Below, one piece after another: positions 8,053 to 16,751 of a DNA stretch of 64,000 bases. The first letter of the stretch is position 1. Each line of letters starts with the position of its first letter. Under the pieces are notes generated by a model, which saw only the letters and a list, made by a program, of their open reading frames with translations, made no database searches and was not told where the DNA came from. Made by a program: the position numbers and the translations under genes. The DNA comes from Nakamurella lactea DSM 19367 (GTDB lineage: Bacteria > Actinomycetota > Actinomycetes > Mycobacteriales > Nakamurellaceae), in assembly GCF_000426645.1 (NCBI RefSeq), contig NZ_AUFT01000001.1, forward strand, positions 372,001-436,000, written 5' to 3'.

Positions 8053-8218
8053 CCGGTGCCCCTCGCGAGTCCGTCCGACACGTCATGTTGATCATCGACC
8101 AGCCACCCCCCGCTGGGAAGGGGCCGACACCTCTGGAGTGTCCGAACACACCCGGCCGCACCCCGAGCCGTGGGGTAATTTCCGGGTAGGGGCTGCCCGC
8201 ATCTGGCACGCTGGGACG

Positions 8219-8944
8219 ATGCGACGCTGGGTGGCCGTGATGACGTTGGCGCTGGCTGCCGCCTTCTGGCTGTGCGGTACCGACCCGTTGCAGGCCTCCG
8301 GAAACGGCGATCCGGCGGCGCAGCGGGCGCTGAACGCCGTCACCGCCGGGCAGTTCGATCCGGCCCATCCGACCGCGACGTTCCCGGCCGATTACCGGGC
8401 CGTGATGGGTTATCAACCGCGAGTGGGCACCGGCCCGCACGGAACGCCGATCCTGTACAAGGTGAACGGCGACTGCTCGTCGTTCACCGGGAACACCAAG
8501 TACGACTTCTCGATCGTCTGCAAGGAACACGACCTGTCCTACGACCTGGTTCGTTATGCCGCCCGGATCGGCCGGCCGCTGGACCCGTCGGCCCGCCGGC
8601 AGGCCGACGACATGTTCGACCGGGATCTGCACGCCCGGTGCGACCAGCTCGCGGTGAGCGGGTTCGACTGGGCGATGTGCCACACCTACGCCGAAGGGTT
8701 CGCGCAGGCGGTCAAGATCAACTCGTGGCGACAGGGCTACCGGGCACCCGAGCAGGAGAGCCCATGGCGGTGGACGGCGATGCTGCTGCTGTTCGGCGGT
8801 TTCCTTTGTCTCCCACCGGCTCTGCGCCGGCTCGGCGGCCCGACGTCGGCCCGGCGGTTCGATGCCGGCTTCCTGTCCGGCGCCGTTCGCGGCGGTCAGT
8901 TCAGTCCGGACAGGGTGACCCATTCGCTCCAGGGGATCGCGTAG
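8219..8944 (+). CDS. Secreted or anchored bacterial phospholipase A2
   Basis: A 241-residue protein with an N-terminal signal segment (residues 4-20) and the prokaryotic phospholipase A2 core: CKEHDLSYD (C101, catalytic pair H104-D105) and a second helix ADDMFDRDLHARC, as in the Streptomyces-type PLA2 family. Cys86, Cys101 and later Cys residues fit its disulfides. A hydrophobic segment near residues 183-202 (MLLLFGGFLCLPPALRR) could anchor the C-terminus, which is unusual for a fully secreted enzyme. The ATG at 8219 is preferred because the signal peptide starts there. The last 49 bp overlap the end of the convergent L,D-transpeptidase gene. Confidence 0.85.
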   Translation: MRRWVAVMTLALAAAFWLCGTDPLQASGNGDPAAQRALNAVTAGQFDPAHPTATFPADYRAVMGYQPRVGTGPHGTPILYKVNGDCSSFTGNTKYDFSIVCKEHDLSYDLVRYAARIGRPLDPSARRQADDMFDRDLHARCDQLAVSGFDWAMCHTYAEGFAQAVKINSWRQGYRAPEQESPWRWTAMLLLFGGFLCLPPALRRLGGPTSARRFDAGFLSGAVRGGQFSPDRVTHSLQGIA

Positions 8945-10239
8945 TCGAAAATGTCGCCGTCACTCGGGCCGAGCTGGATGTCGGTGCCGGTGACCTCCAC
9001 CGGGTCCCCGATCAGCGCCGTGTCGTAGTACGCCTTGGCATTCTCCAGCGACAGGTTCACACAACCGTGGGTGACGTTGGTGTTGCCCTGGGAAGCCGCG
9101 CTCTGCGGATTGGCGTGGATGAATTCGCCGTTGTTGGAGATGCGCACGGCCCAGCGTTCGAGCAGGTTCACATAGTGATACTTCGGGTTGGACATCCGCT
9201 TTTCGGCGAACTTGTCGTTCACCACATGAATGCCCGACCGGGTCGTCAGATCGGGGTTGCCGTTGCCCTGGCCGTACGAGGCCGGGTAGGTCGCCACCGT
9301 CTTGCCGTCCCGTTGCACGACCATCGTGTGCGAGTTCACATCGGCCTTCACCACCTGGTTGCGGCCGATGGTGAAGTCACTGGTCAGATCGGTTTTGCCG
9401 TAGGACCCGGCGGCGAACTCGAGCCCGTAGACATTCGCCTCCACGTGCACCTTGGTGCCGGCCGGCCAGTAGCCCTTCGGCCGGTAGTCCAGACCCCAGT
9501 CGCCACCGTCGTGCTGGATCCAGGCCCAGGCACCGTCCACCTCGGGGGTGGTGGTGATCTTCACGTTCTTCTCGATCAGCGTCCGATCCTGTGGCTCGAC
9601 GCCGAAGATGATCATCACCGGCATCGCCACGCCGACGACCGCGCCGTCACCCGGCGAAATTGTCGTACGCACCTGGGACTTCGGGTCGACGACGGTGTAC
9701 TTGCCACTGATGTCGACGTTCTTGCCGTCCGTGCCGACGGCGGTTCCGGACAATGTGTAGGTCTTGCCGAAGCCGAGCACCTCGGCCGTCTTCCAGCTCT
9801 TCTTGTCCGCCGCCAGGGTCCCCTTCACCTGATAGCCGCCGGCGTTGGTCAGGGCAATGTCCTCGATGGTGCCCTTGGCCACGCTGACGGTGATCGGCTC
9901 GACCGGGGAGATGCCGGTGCTGCCCACCTTCGGATCCGAACTCACGGTCGCGACCGGCGGGACCGGCTTCGGTGACGAACTGGTGCTCGGAGCGGGTGAC
10001 GACCCGGTGGATGTCCCGGACTCCGGGACCGACGCCGATGATCCGGTGGCCGCGCCGTTCGGGTCGGTGGACGTCTGCGCGCTGGTCACGGCGCCGGCGG
10101 TGACGGTGCTGCCACCGGCCGGGGCGGCTGCGGTCTCGGTCGGATCAGCGGAGCCGCTCGCGGTCGCGGTGCAACCGGCGACCACCAGAACTGCTGCGAC
10201 CAGTGCGACCAGCGGCGCGAACCTACGAATGCGTTGCAT
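8896..10239 (-). CDS. L,D-transpeptidase lipoprotein (LdtMt2-like)
   Basis: A 447-residue cell-wall enzyme. The signal peptide ends in lipobox VAGC; a Ser/Thr/Pro/Gly-rich stalk of about 75 residues follows, then one or two Ig-like domains and the YkuD catalytic domain with HGCVN (nucleophile Cys393) and upstream IHANP. This is the architecture of mycobacterial LdtMt2, which makes 3-3 cross-links in peptidoglycan. The ATG at 10239 is preferred over the adjacent TTG. The following gene on the same strand, upstream, encodes a DUF3618 membrane protein. Confidence 0.93.
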   Translation of the reverse strand: MQRIRRFAPLVALVAAVLVVAGCTATASGSADPTETAAAPAGGSTVTAGAVTSAQTSTDPNGAATGSSASVPESGTSTGSSPAPSTSSSPKPVPPVATVSSDPKVGSTGISPVEPITVSVAKGTIEDIALTNAGGYQVKGTLAADKKSWKTAEVLGFGKTYTLSGTAVGTDGKNVDISGKYTVVDPKSQVRTTISPGDGAVVGVAMPVMIIFGVEPQDRTLIEKNVKITTTPEVDGAWAWIQHDGGDWGLDYRPKGYWPAGTKVHVEANVYGLEFAAGSYGKTDLTSDFTIGRNQVVKADVNSHTMVVQRDGKTVATYPASYGQGNGNPDLTTRSGIHVVNDKFAEKRMSNPKYHYVNLLERWAVRISNNGEFIHANPQSAASQGNTNVTHGCVNLSLENAKAYYDTALIGDPVEVTGTDIQLGPSDGDIFDYAIPWSEWVTLSGLN

Positions 10240-10347
10240 CAAGAAAGGGATCCTCGAGGTCTCGACTCCGGCGACAGGAGACAGCCGCCGGTCGCCGGTC
10301 GGGTCCCGGCCCTTCGAGGATACGTGCGTCTGCGGTCGGGCCAGGGC

Positions 10348-10569
10348 TCAGCTGAAGATCTTGCGGATGATCAGCGCCACGATCAACACGCCCACCCCGA
10401 TCAGCGGGTACTTGACCTTCGGATCGTCCAGCGTGGTGCGGATCGTCTGCTTGCCTCGGGCGACGACGGCCTTGGGATTGGCCCGGTCGCTGATCTCGTC
10501 GACCGCCACCGCGAGCGCGTCCCGCGCCCGCTCGATCTCGGCCTGGATCGTGTCGACGTCGCGCGCCAC
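10348..10569 (-). CDS. DUF3618 small membrane protein
   Basis: A 73-residue protein starting at a GTG with GGGAGG 4 nt upstream. An amphipathic charged helix (residues 3-30, IQAEIERARDAL pattern) and the conserved NPKAVVARGK segment precede one transmembrane helix (about 54-68). This matches actinobacterial DUF3618 proteins, whose function is unknown. It is divergent from the peroxiredoxin gene with a 69-bp shared upstream region. Confidence 0.88.
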   Translation of the reverse strand: MARDVDTIQAEIERARDALAVAVDEISDRANPKAVVARGKQTIRTTLDDPKVKYPLIGVGVLIVALIIRKIFS

Positions 10570-10638
10570 GGTGCCTCCCGCTGTCGATGCTGGGTACGGC
10601 CGATGGGTCCGTCGGCCACGGTTCACTACCCTAGCGTC

Positions 10639-11139
10639 ATGACCGCGTCGAGTTCTCCCGCTCCCCTGCCCGCTGCGCTGTCCGTCGGCGACCCGGCGCC
10701 CGATTTCAGCCTGCCGGACGCCAACGGCCGGACGGTCCGGCTGGCCGACTTCGCCGGCCGATCGGTGATCCTGTTCTGCTATCCGGCGGCCGGCACTCCC
10801 GGCTGCACGGTCGAGGCCAACGAGTTCTCGGCGGCGAGCCCCGAACTGGACACCGCCGGTTACGCGGTGGTCGGGCTGTCCCCCGACCCGCCGGAGAAGC
10901 TGGCCAAGTTCGCCCGCGACGAGAACCTCGACCTCGTCCTGCTCTCGGACAGCGACCGCACCGTACTGACGGCCTACGGCGCCTACGGCGAGAAGCAGAA
11001 CTACGGCCGCACCGTTCAGGGCGTGATCAGGTCGACCTTCATCATCGGTCCGGACGGGCGGATCGCCGAGACCATGCGCAACGTCCGCGCCAAGGGCCAC
11101 GTCGGCCGGGTGCTGGCTGCGGTCGGCGTCGGCGGCTGA
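10639..11139 (+). CDS. bcp: Thioredoxin-dependent thiol peroxidase (Bcp-type peroxiredoxin)
   Basis: A 166-residue AhpC/TSA-family protein. The peroxidatic cysteine is Cys56 in TPGCTVEANEF; the resolving Cys usually found five residues later is missing, so it is a 1-Cys type or uses Cys47. It reduces peroxides at the expense of thioredoxin or mycothiol-linked thiols. No Shine-Dalgarno is visible; TACCCT at 10627-10632 ends 6 nt before the ATG, which fits a leaderless transcript. The tRNA-Leu gene follows 43 bp downstream. Confidence 0.93.
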   Translation: MTASSSPAPLPAALSVGDPAPDFSLPDANGRTVRLADFAGRSVILFCYPAAGTPGCTVEANEFSAASPELDTAGYAVVGLSPDPPEKLAKFARDENLDLVLLSDSDRTVLTAYGAYGEKQNYGRTVQGVIRSTFIIGPDGRIAETMRNVRAKGHVGRVLAAVGVGG

Positions 11140-11182
11140 GCGGCGGGTCCGTCGCCACCGGCGACCCCTTAGGATCTGCGAC

Positions 11183-11256
11183 GGGGCCGTAGCCCAATTG
11201 GCAGAGGCACACGGTTTAGGTCCGTGCCAGTGCGAGTTCGACTCTCGTCGGCCCCA
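11183..11256 (+). tRNA. tRNA-Leu (anticodon UAG)
   Basis: The 74-nt sequence folds as a cloverleaf: acceptor GGGGCCG/CGGCCCC, D-arm with AATTGGCAGA loop, anticodon stem CACGG/CCGTG with loop TTTAGGT (anticodon TAG), and T-arm GCGAG-TTCGACT-CTCGT. The discriminator is A73 and CCA is encoded next (11257-11259). The variable region is only 5 nt, although tRNA-Leu normally has a long class II arm. Leu identity therefore rests on the anticodon, A73 and the actinobacterial resemblance I recall. Confidence 0.93.
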
Positions 11257-11336
11257 CCACTACCCGGCCGCCGCACGTCCCGATGATCCGCGCGCCGATG
11301 ACGTAGCGTGCTGAGCGCATGCCGATTGGTTGATCC

Positions 11337-11387
11337 GGCGCCCGGGTGGGCACTGTGTGAGCCAACTGACCCCGTGAACCGGGCGCC
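11337..11387 (+). other. Long-loop GC hairpin between tRNA-Leu and the next gene
   Basis: GGCGCCCGG (11337-11345) pairs perfectly with CCGGGCGCC (11379-11387) around a 33-nt loop. It lies 80 nt after the tRNA and 55 nt before the next start codon. It could end tRNA transcription or form part of a 5' leader. No U-tract follows. Confidence 0.45.
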
Positions 11388-11442
11388 AGGAGCATCCGAG
11401 ACCGGACCGTTCGACCCGACCCCGACCCAGAGGTGAGATGAG

Positions 11443-12543
11443 ATGACCGGACCCGATCAGCACCACCCGCAGGACGGCAGCACGCCGTGGCAGCGTGGCC
11501 AGGACCTCAACCAGCGCCAGGGCGACGACGCCGATGCCGGCGACGACCAACCCACCACCGTTGTCTCGCGCGACGAGCTCGCGACGGCCGCCGCCCAGCG
11601 CGCCGATGACGCCGAGAGCCCCTATCCGACCAGCCAGGACTACCGGTCCGCCGCGAGCGACCAGGCCGATTCGGTGCCCGCCGGCGGTTCCGGTACTCCC
11701 GAACCGCAGGGTCAGGGATACCCGGTGACCCGGGATCCGGAGATCGCCGAGGCCGCCCAGCGGACCGACACCCCGCCGACCACCGATCTGCCTCCCACCC
11801 AGTGGCACGACAGTTCGACGGACGACGCCACCCGCCAGTTCGGCGCTACCCCCGGGGCGTACGACGCGCCGAAGGACGCGCCGTTCGGCGCCGGCCAGGA
11901 CGATCAGCCTGGCTATCGACCGGCGCCGGCCTACAGCGCAGCACCCGAGGGCCAGCCCCCGGGTGGTCCGATGGGACCGGGTCCGGCGGGGCCGGCCGGC
12001 TACGACCCAGGCGCCCAGCAGGGACCGCCGGCTGCCTACGGTTCGGCGTCCACCGGGTTCTTCTCCCCACAGGCGGTGCAGTCCAGCCGGGTCGAACTCG
12101 CCCCCGCCAAGAGCCGGATCGGGCAGAACCTGCTCGGTGCGTTGCTCGGCCTGATCTTCGTGGCCGGTGCCGCTGCGCTGTACGCGGTGGTGTTCAAGAG
12201 CGCCACCGGCACCGTGGCCACCGGCACCGGGCACCAGCTGGCCCTGATCGGCATCGCGCTGGTGCTCGCGGTCCCGGCGTTGTTGTCCGGTTGGGCGCCG
12301 GCCGCGGGGTGGTTCCCCGGCATCATCTTGGTGATCGGCGTCGGGATCGCGATCTTCTCCGACTCGCTGCAGCGCACCTATGCGGACTGGTCGAACTCGA
12401 TATTCGGCACCACCAAGGCGGCCGAGATCCTGCTGCAGTGGGGCATGCTCGCCGGGTTCGCCCTGCTGCTGGCCGGCATCGGCGCCCACCTCGCCCGGCG
12501 CAGTGCCGAGCACGGGGTTGTCGATCGGATCGTTAACCGCTGA
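11443..12543 (+). CDS. Pro/Gln/Asp-rich membrane protein of unknown function
   Basis: A 366-residue protein with GAGGTGAG before its ATG. Residues 1-215 are disordered and rich in Gln, Pro, Asp, Gly and Thr. The C-terminal 150 residues carry four hydrophobic helices (about 226-246, 262-280, 284-300 and 322-345) with short loops and a basic tail. I do not recognise a catalytic motif. The design, a long acidic cytoplasmic tail on a small membrane domain, is common among actinobacterial envelope or division-associated proteins, but no role is assigned. Its last 11 bp overlap convergent rdgB. Confidence 0.75.
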   Translation: MTGPDQHHPQDGSTPWQRGQDLNQRQGDDADAGDDQPTTVVSRDELATAAAQRADDAESPYPTSQDYRSAASDQADSVPAGGSGTPEPQGQGYPVTRDPEIAEAAQRTDTPPTTDLPPTQWHDSSTDDATRQFGATPGAYDAPKDAPFGAGQDDQPGYRPAPAYSAAPEGQPPGGPMGPGPAGPAGYDPGAQQGPPAAYGSASTGFFSPQAVQSSRVELAPAKSRIGQNLLGALLGLIFVAGAAALYAVVFKSATGTVATGTGHQLALIGIALVLAVPALLSGWAPAAGWFPGIILVIGVGIAIFSDSLQRTYADWSNSIFGTTKAAEILLQWGMLAGFALLLAGIGAHLARRSAEHGVVDRIVNR

Positions 12544-13156
12544 TGCCGAGCACCCGGCGCAGGGTCGGCAGCATCGCGCCGATCGCCCTTCCCCGGTGCG
12601 ACAGCGCGTCCTTCGCCGCCGGCTCGAGTTCCGCGCTGGTCCGTGCCGGGTCGTCGTACTCGACCGGAACGAACACCGGGTCGTAGCCGAAGCCGTTGTG
12701 GCCCAGTGGCTCCCGCACGATCCGCCCGCGCCAGCGGCCGTGTTCGACGAGCGGTTCGGCGCCCGGCACGGCCAGCGCCAGCGCGCAGACGAACTCGGCG
12801 CCACGGCGCTCGTCCGGCACGTCGTGCAGTTGCCCCAGCAGCAGGGCGAGATTGGCCGCGTCATCGCCGTGCCGACCTGACCAGCGCGCCGAGAGCACAC
12901 CGGGCATGCCGTTCAGCGCGTCGACCGAGAGCCCGGAGTCGTCGGCCAGCGAGATCTCGCCGGTGGCGGCAGCGGCCTGCACGGCCTTGTCGATCGCGTT
13001 CTCCGCGAACGTGGCGCCGGTCTCCGGCTCTTCCGGGAAGTCCGGGACGTCGGCGAGGCCGAGCACCGTGACCTGCGGTCCGAGGATCCGCCGCAACTCC
13101 GTCAGCTTCTTCGCATTCCTGGTGGCCAACAGCACCCGGCCGGTGCCGGTGGTCAC
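12533..13156 (-). CDS. rdgB: XTP/dITP diphosphatase (RdgB/HAM1)
   Basis: A 207-residue house-cleaning nucleotide pyrophosphatase that removes ITP, dITP and XTP. Family hallmarks: [10 protein letters not shown] (residues 12-21), the catalytic SLADDSGL segment (about 70-77), GVLSARWSG, and [11 protein letters not shown] near residue 155. Its ATG overlaps the TGA of rph by 4 bp, so both are co-translated. Last gene of the rhomboid-murI-rph-rdgB series. Confidence 0.97.
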   Translation of the reverse strand: MTTGTGRVLLATRNAKKLTELRRILGPQVTVLGLADVPDFPEEPETGATFAENAIDKAVQAAAATGEISLADDSGLSVDALNGMPGVLSARWSGRHGDDAANLALLLGQLHDVPDERRGAEFVCALALAVPGAEPLVEHGRWRGRIVREPLGHNGFGYDPVFVPVEYDDPARTSAELEPAAKDALSHRGRAIGAMLPTLRRVLGISG

Positions 13157-13920
13157 TTCTCGATGGTCCGCGGGTAGGGCTCGGCCAGCGCTTCGGTCTG
13201 GAAGCCGGTGAGCCGTTCGATGCCGGCCATCGCCACGTCCAGCATGGAGTCAAGGGTGCGGCGCGGGAAGGTGGCGCCCTCGGCGGTGCCCTGGATCTCG
13301 ACCAGGGTGCCGGCGTCGGTGGCCACCACGTTCATGTCGACCTCGGCCCGGGAATCCTCCTCGTACGGCAGATCGAGCCGGACCTTGCCGCCGACCACGC
13401 CGACCGAGACCGCCGCGACCATGCAGCTCAGCGGCTGCGGGTCGGCCAAGCCGCCGGTCTCCCGCAGATAGTGCACGGCATCGGCCAGCGCGACGTAGGC
13501 GCCGGTGATCGCGGCCGTCCTGGTGCCGCCGTCGGCCTGCAGCACGTCGCAGTCCAGGGCGATGGTGTTCTCACCGAGCGCGGCCAGGTCGATACAGGCC
13601 CGCAGCGACCGGCCGATCAGCCGGGAGATCTCGTGGGTGCGCCCGCCGACCCGGCCCTTGACCGATTCCCGGTCGCTGCGCTCATGGGTGGACGAAGGCA
13701 GCATCGCGTACTCGGCCGTCAGCCAGCCGAGCCCGGAACCCTTGCGCCAGCGCGGAACGCCCCGTGTCACCGACGCGGCGCAGAGCACCTTGGTGCCACC
13801 GAACTCGATCAGCACCGAGCCGGCCGGATGCTGCTGGAAGCCCCTGGTGATGGTGATCGGCCGTAGTTCGTCATCGGCCCGTCCGTCGGTGCGACCCGCG
13901 GACCGCTCAGCTGTCGTCAT
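13153..13920 (-). CDS. rph: Ribonuclease PH
   Basis: A 255-residue phosphorolytic 3'-5' exoribonuclease that trims tRNA 3' ends. The core has [33 protein letters not shown], the RNA-binding segment [33 protein letters not shown], and [19 protein letters not shown] with phosphate-site residues. Length is typical. It sits 10 bp after murI and overlaps rdgB by 4 bp. Mycobacteria usually have an MBL-fold phosphodiesterase gene between murI and rph; it is absent here. Confidence 0.97.
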   Translation of the reverse strand: MTTAERSAGRTDGRADDELRPITITRGFQQHPAGSVLIEFGGTKVLCAASVTRGVPRWRKGSGLGWLTAEYAMLPSSTHERSDRESVKGRVGGRTHEISRLIGRSLRACIDLAALGENTIALDCDVLQADGGTRTAAITGAYVALADAVHYLRETGGLADPQPLSCMVAAVSVGVVGGKVRLDLPYEEDSRAEVDMNVVATDAGTLVEIQGTAEGATFPRRTLDSMLDVAMAGIERLTGFQTEALAEPYPRTIEK

Positions 13921-13930
13921 ACCGACGAAC

Positions 13931-14773
13931 CTACTGGGCGGCCGGGTTCCGGCCGTGCCCGGCTCCGTCGATCTCCGGTCCGAGGAACCTGCTGCCGAGC
14001 GCCGCGAAGGCGACCGGGTCGCCGGTGGCCCCGAACTCGTGCCGGCCGGCCCCGATGCTCCCGTCGCGGCTGCCGGCCGGCGCCAACGCGTCCAGCTCGG
14101 TGAGCACCCGCAGCACGTCCTTGGCCGTCTCCTCGGCGCTGGACACCAGCGTGACCCGGTCCCCCATCACCCACTGCAGTACCCCGGTGAGCAGCGGGTA
14201 GTGGGTGCAGCCCAACACCAGGGTGTCGATGTCCGCCGACTGCAAGGGGTCCAGGTACGCCTGGGCCAGCCCGGTGATCTGCCGGCCGGCGGTGATGCCA
14301 CGTTCCACGAAGTCGACGAAGCTCGGGCAGGCTTGCTGATGCACCGCGACCCCGTGATCGGCGAGCGCGCCGAAGGTCCGCGGGTAGGCACCGGAGTCGA
14401 CGGTCGCGGACGTGCCGATCACCCCGACCTGGCGGGTGTGGGTGACGGCCAGCGCCCGGCGGACCGCGGGGGTGATCACTTCGAGCACCGGGATGTCGTA
14501 GCGGCGGGCGGCCAGCTCGTGCACGCCGGCGGCTGCCGCCGAGTTGCAGGCGATCACCAGCATCTTGACGCCGGAAGCGACCAGCGTGTCGGCCACCGCG
14601 AGCGCCAGCTCGCGGATCTGCTCGGCCGGTCGAGGACCGTACGGCGCGTTGGCGGTATCGCCGACGTAGCGGACACTCTCGAAGGGCAGCTGGTCGATCA
14701 CCGCCCTGGCCACCGTCAGCCCGCCGACCCCGGAATCGAAGATGCCGATCGGGGCTGACGGGTGCTGGCTCAC
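13931..14773 (-). CDS. murI: Glutamate racemase
   Basis: A 280-residue enzyme making D-glutamate for peptidoglycan. I chose the GTG at 14773 because the family begins directly before [11 protein letters not shown]; an in-frame start at 14833 would add an unsupported Arg-rich extension. Both catalytic cysteines are present: Cys76 in IACNSA and Cys189 in LGCTHYP, along with the GDTANAPYG loop. The upstream spacer to the rhomboid gene is 105 bp. Confidence 0.96.
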   Translation of the reverse strand: MSQHPSAPIGIFDSGVGGLTVARAVIDQLPFESVRYVGDTANAPYGPRPAEQIRELALAVADTLVASGVKMLVIACNSAAAAGVHELAARRYDIPVLEVITPAVRRALAVTHTRQVGVIGTSATVDSGAYPRTFGALADHGVAVHQQACPSFVDFVERGITAGRQITGLAQAYLDPLQSADIDTLVLGCTHYPLLTGVLQWVMGDRVTLVSSAEETAKDVLRVLTELDALAPAGSRDGSIGAGRHEFGATGDPVAFAALGSRFLGPEIDGAGHGRNPAAQ

Positions 14774-14878
14774 CCCGCCGACGCTACCGTCAGGCCGCGA
14801 CCTGCTTCTTCTTGCCGACCGGTCCGTGCCCATGGGGCGGGTCCGCGCGCGCTCCGGGCCTCGCTCCTCGCTCCTTCG

Positions 14879-15625
14879 TCACTCGGACGCTCGTGTCCTC
14901 ACTTGCTGTCGCCCCCCGTCAGCCCTGGCCACCAGGAACGCGGCCAGCACACCGCCGAGGGCGCCGAACAGGTGTGCCTGCCAGGAGATGCCGGTGGAGC
15001 CGACCACGTCCTTGATCGCCGTGGTGAAGATGCCCAGGAACAGGCTGCCCCAGATGAACAACAGCACGGCGCCGATCAGGATCTGTCCGATGTTGCGGGT
15101 GAAGATGCCGCGGGCCACCAGGTAGGCCAGCCAACCGAAAACGATGCCGGAGGCGCCGATCGTCACCGTGTTGCTCGGCCCGAAGACCCAGACGCCGATC
15201 CCGGAGACCAGCCAGACGAGCACGGTGACGACGACGAACTGGCGTACCCCGCCGACGAACAACAGCAGGCCGAAGATCAGCAGCGGCACCAGGTTCGCCA
15301 GCAGATGTCCCCAGCTGCCGTGCAGCAGCGGCGCCAGGATGATGCCGTCCAGCCCGGACACCCGACGGGAGATCAGCCCGAACTTCTCGTTGAGGTCGAG
15401 GGACGGCGCCAGCGAGTTGACGGCCTGGATGATCACCAGCAGCAGCGCGAAGCCGCCGAGGGTGAACATCGCCGGCCGCATCTTCTCCGGCAGCAGCGTG
15501 CGCTTCTTCGCCGGCTTGCCACCACTGCTGGTGGCCGGCACCGACGGCACATTCAGCGCCGGCAGGTTGTAGTCGCCGGACCCGCTGGATCCGAAGGAAC
15601 TGGACGAGGGCGTTGGGGCGCTCAT
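14879..15625 (-). CDS. Rhomboid-family intramembrane serine protease
   Basis: A 248-residue membrane protein. The first 45 residues are Ser/Pro-rich and cytoplasmic. Six to seven transmembrane helices follow, with HGSWGHLLANLVPLLIFG (structural His and Asn of TM2), the catalytic Ser in GASGIVFGW and the catalytic His in AHLFGALGG. It corresponds by position to Rv1337 in the mycobacterial rhomboid-murI-rph cluster. Substrates are unknown. Confidence 0.93.
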   Translation of the reverse strand: MSAPTPSSSSFGSSGSGDYNLPALNVPSVPATSSGGKPAKKRTLLPEKMRPAMFTLGGFALLLVIIQAVNSLAPSLDLNEKFGLISRRVSGLDGIILAPLLHGSWGHLLANLVPLLIFGLLLFVGGVRQFVVVTVLVWLVSGIGVWVFGPSNTVTIGASGIVFGWLAYLVARGIFTRNIGQILIGAVLLFIWGSLFLGIFTTAIKDVVGSTGISWQAHLFGALGGVLAAFLVARADGGRQQVRTRASE

Positions 15626-15786
15626 ACAACCAGCGTACGGCGGTGGTCCACGAGCAGTCGGGAGTTCCGACCCTGAAACAACCCTGATTGAGTGGAAGCG
15701 GCATACCGCGCGAATCGGGCATGGCATGCTGGCGATCACCGCCGCTCGGCTGTGTTTCCGGGGTCCCTGTGTTTTCGGAGGTCACT

Positions 15787-16719
15787 GTGCACGATCAACG
15801 GCAATCGGTTCGGCCGCCCCGTCACCGGTTCCGGCATCGGATCCGGCAGCGCGGCCTGCGGGCTGTGCCTGCGTTGGTCACCGGATGGCTGGTGCTGACC
15901 GGCTGCGGCGAGTCGTCCGGGCCGGATGCGTCCCCGGGTGGCACCGGTGGGTCGGTGACCGCAGCATCGTCGACGCCGGCGTCCACGGCTCCCAGCAGCA
16001 CCACAGCCGCGCCGCCCGACCGGTCGGCCGCGGCCGAGAAATTCCGGCAGCAGGTCATCGCGGGCTGGTCGGCGGTGTCGACCGTCGGGGGCTCGCTGTC
16101 GATGAAGGCCGGCCCGGTGCACTCCCGCGGCACCTTCTCGGCGACCATGGACGACGGCCGGCGCACCGCGCTGCAACTGGACCTGAAGGTGACGTCGGTG
16201 GGCAGCACGGCGCCGATGAAGCTGCTGGCGGTCGACGACCGGTCCTTCATCGGCGGCGAGAAGGTTCTCACCCAGCTGCAGGCGACGCCATCGACGGCCG
16301 AGTGGCTCGAGCTCACCGGCTCGACCAGGAAAGTGGTCAAACAGGCCGCCCGCAAGTTGGATCGCAGCTTCGAATTCACCGCGGCGGACCGGCCGCTGCT
16401 CATCGCCGACGCGGCGGTCGAGGTCACCCCGGCCGGCACCGACACCATCCGCGGCACCAGTGTGCGGCGCTTCGAGGTCGACGTCGACGTCAAGACGCTG
16501 CTGGCTGCCTCCGGCGGCGATGCCTACACCTGGGCGGACAAGGTCGGCGGGAGCACGCAATCGGTCACCGTGTGGCTCGACGAGGACCAACGAGTGGTGC
16601 GGCTGGCCGAGAAGTACGACGTGACCTATTGGGTCGCCGAGGTGACCATCGACTGGCAGGACTTCGACGAACCGGTCGAACTCTCCGCGCCACATCCGGA
16701 CGCGGTGGCCGAGCGCTGA
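15787..16719 (+). CDS. LppX/LprG-like lipoprotein
   Basis: A 310-residue exported lipoprotein. The GTG start has GGAG 6 nt upstream; the N-terminus is strongly basic (many Arg) and the signal ends in lipobox LTGC. A Ser/Thr/Pro linker precedes a domain of about 220 residues with the alternating pattern of LppX_LprAFG lipoproteins, for example the segment RKVVKQAARKL and the end TVWLDEDQRVVRLAEKYDV. Such proteins carry lipids or sense envelope state. The assignment rests on pattern resemblance; no ligand can be named. Confidence 0.72.
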   Translation: MHDQRQSVRPPRHRFRHRIRQRGLRAVPALVTGWLVLTGCGESSGPDASPGGTGGSVTAASSTPASTAPSSTTAAPPDRSAAAEKFRQQVIAGWSAVSTVGGSLSMKAGPVHSRGTFSATMDDGRRTALQLDLKVTSVGSTAPMKLLAVDDRSFIGGEKVLTQLQATPSTAEWLELTGSTRKVVKQAARKLDRSFEFTAADRPLLIADAAVEVTPAGTDTIRGTSVRRFEVDVDVKTLLAASGGDAYTWADKVGGSTQSVTVWLDEDQRVVRLAEKYDVTYWVAEVTIDWQDFDEPVELSAPHPDAVAER

Positions 16720-16751
16720 CCGGTGTCCCCGATCGGCGGCCTTCCGCGCCG

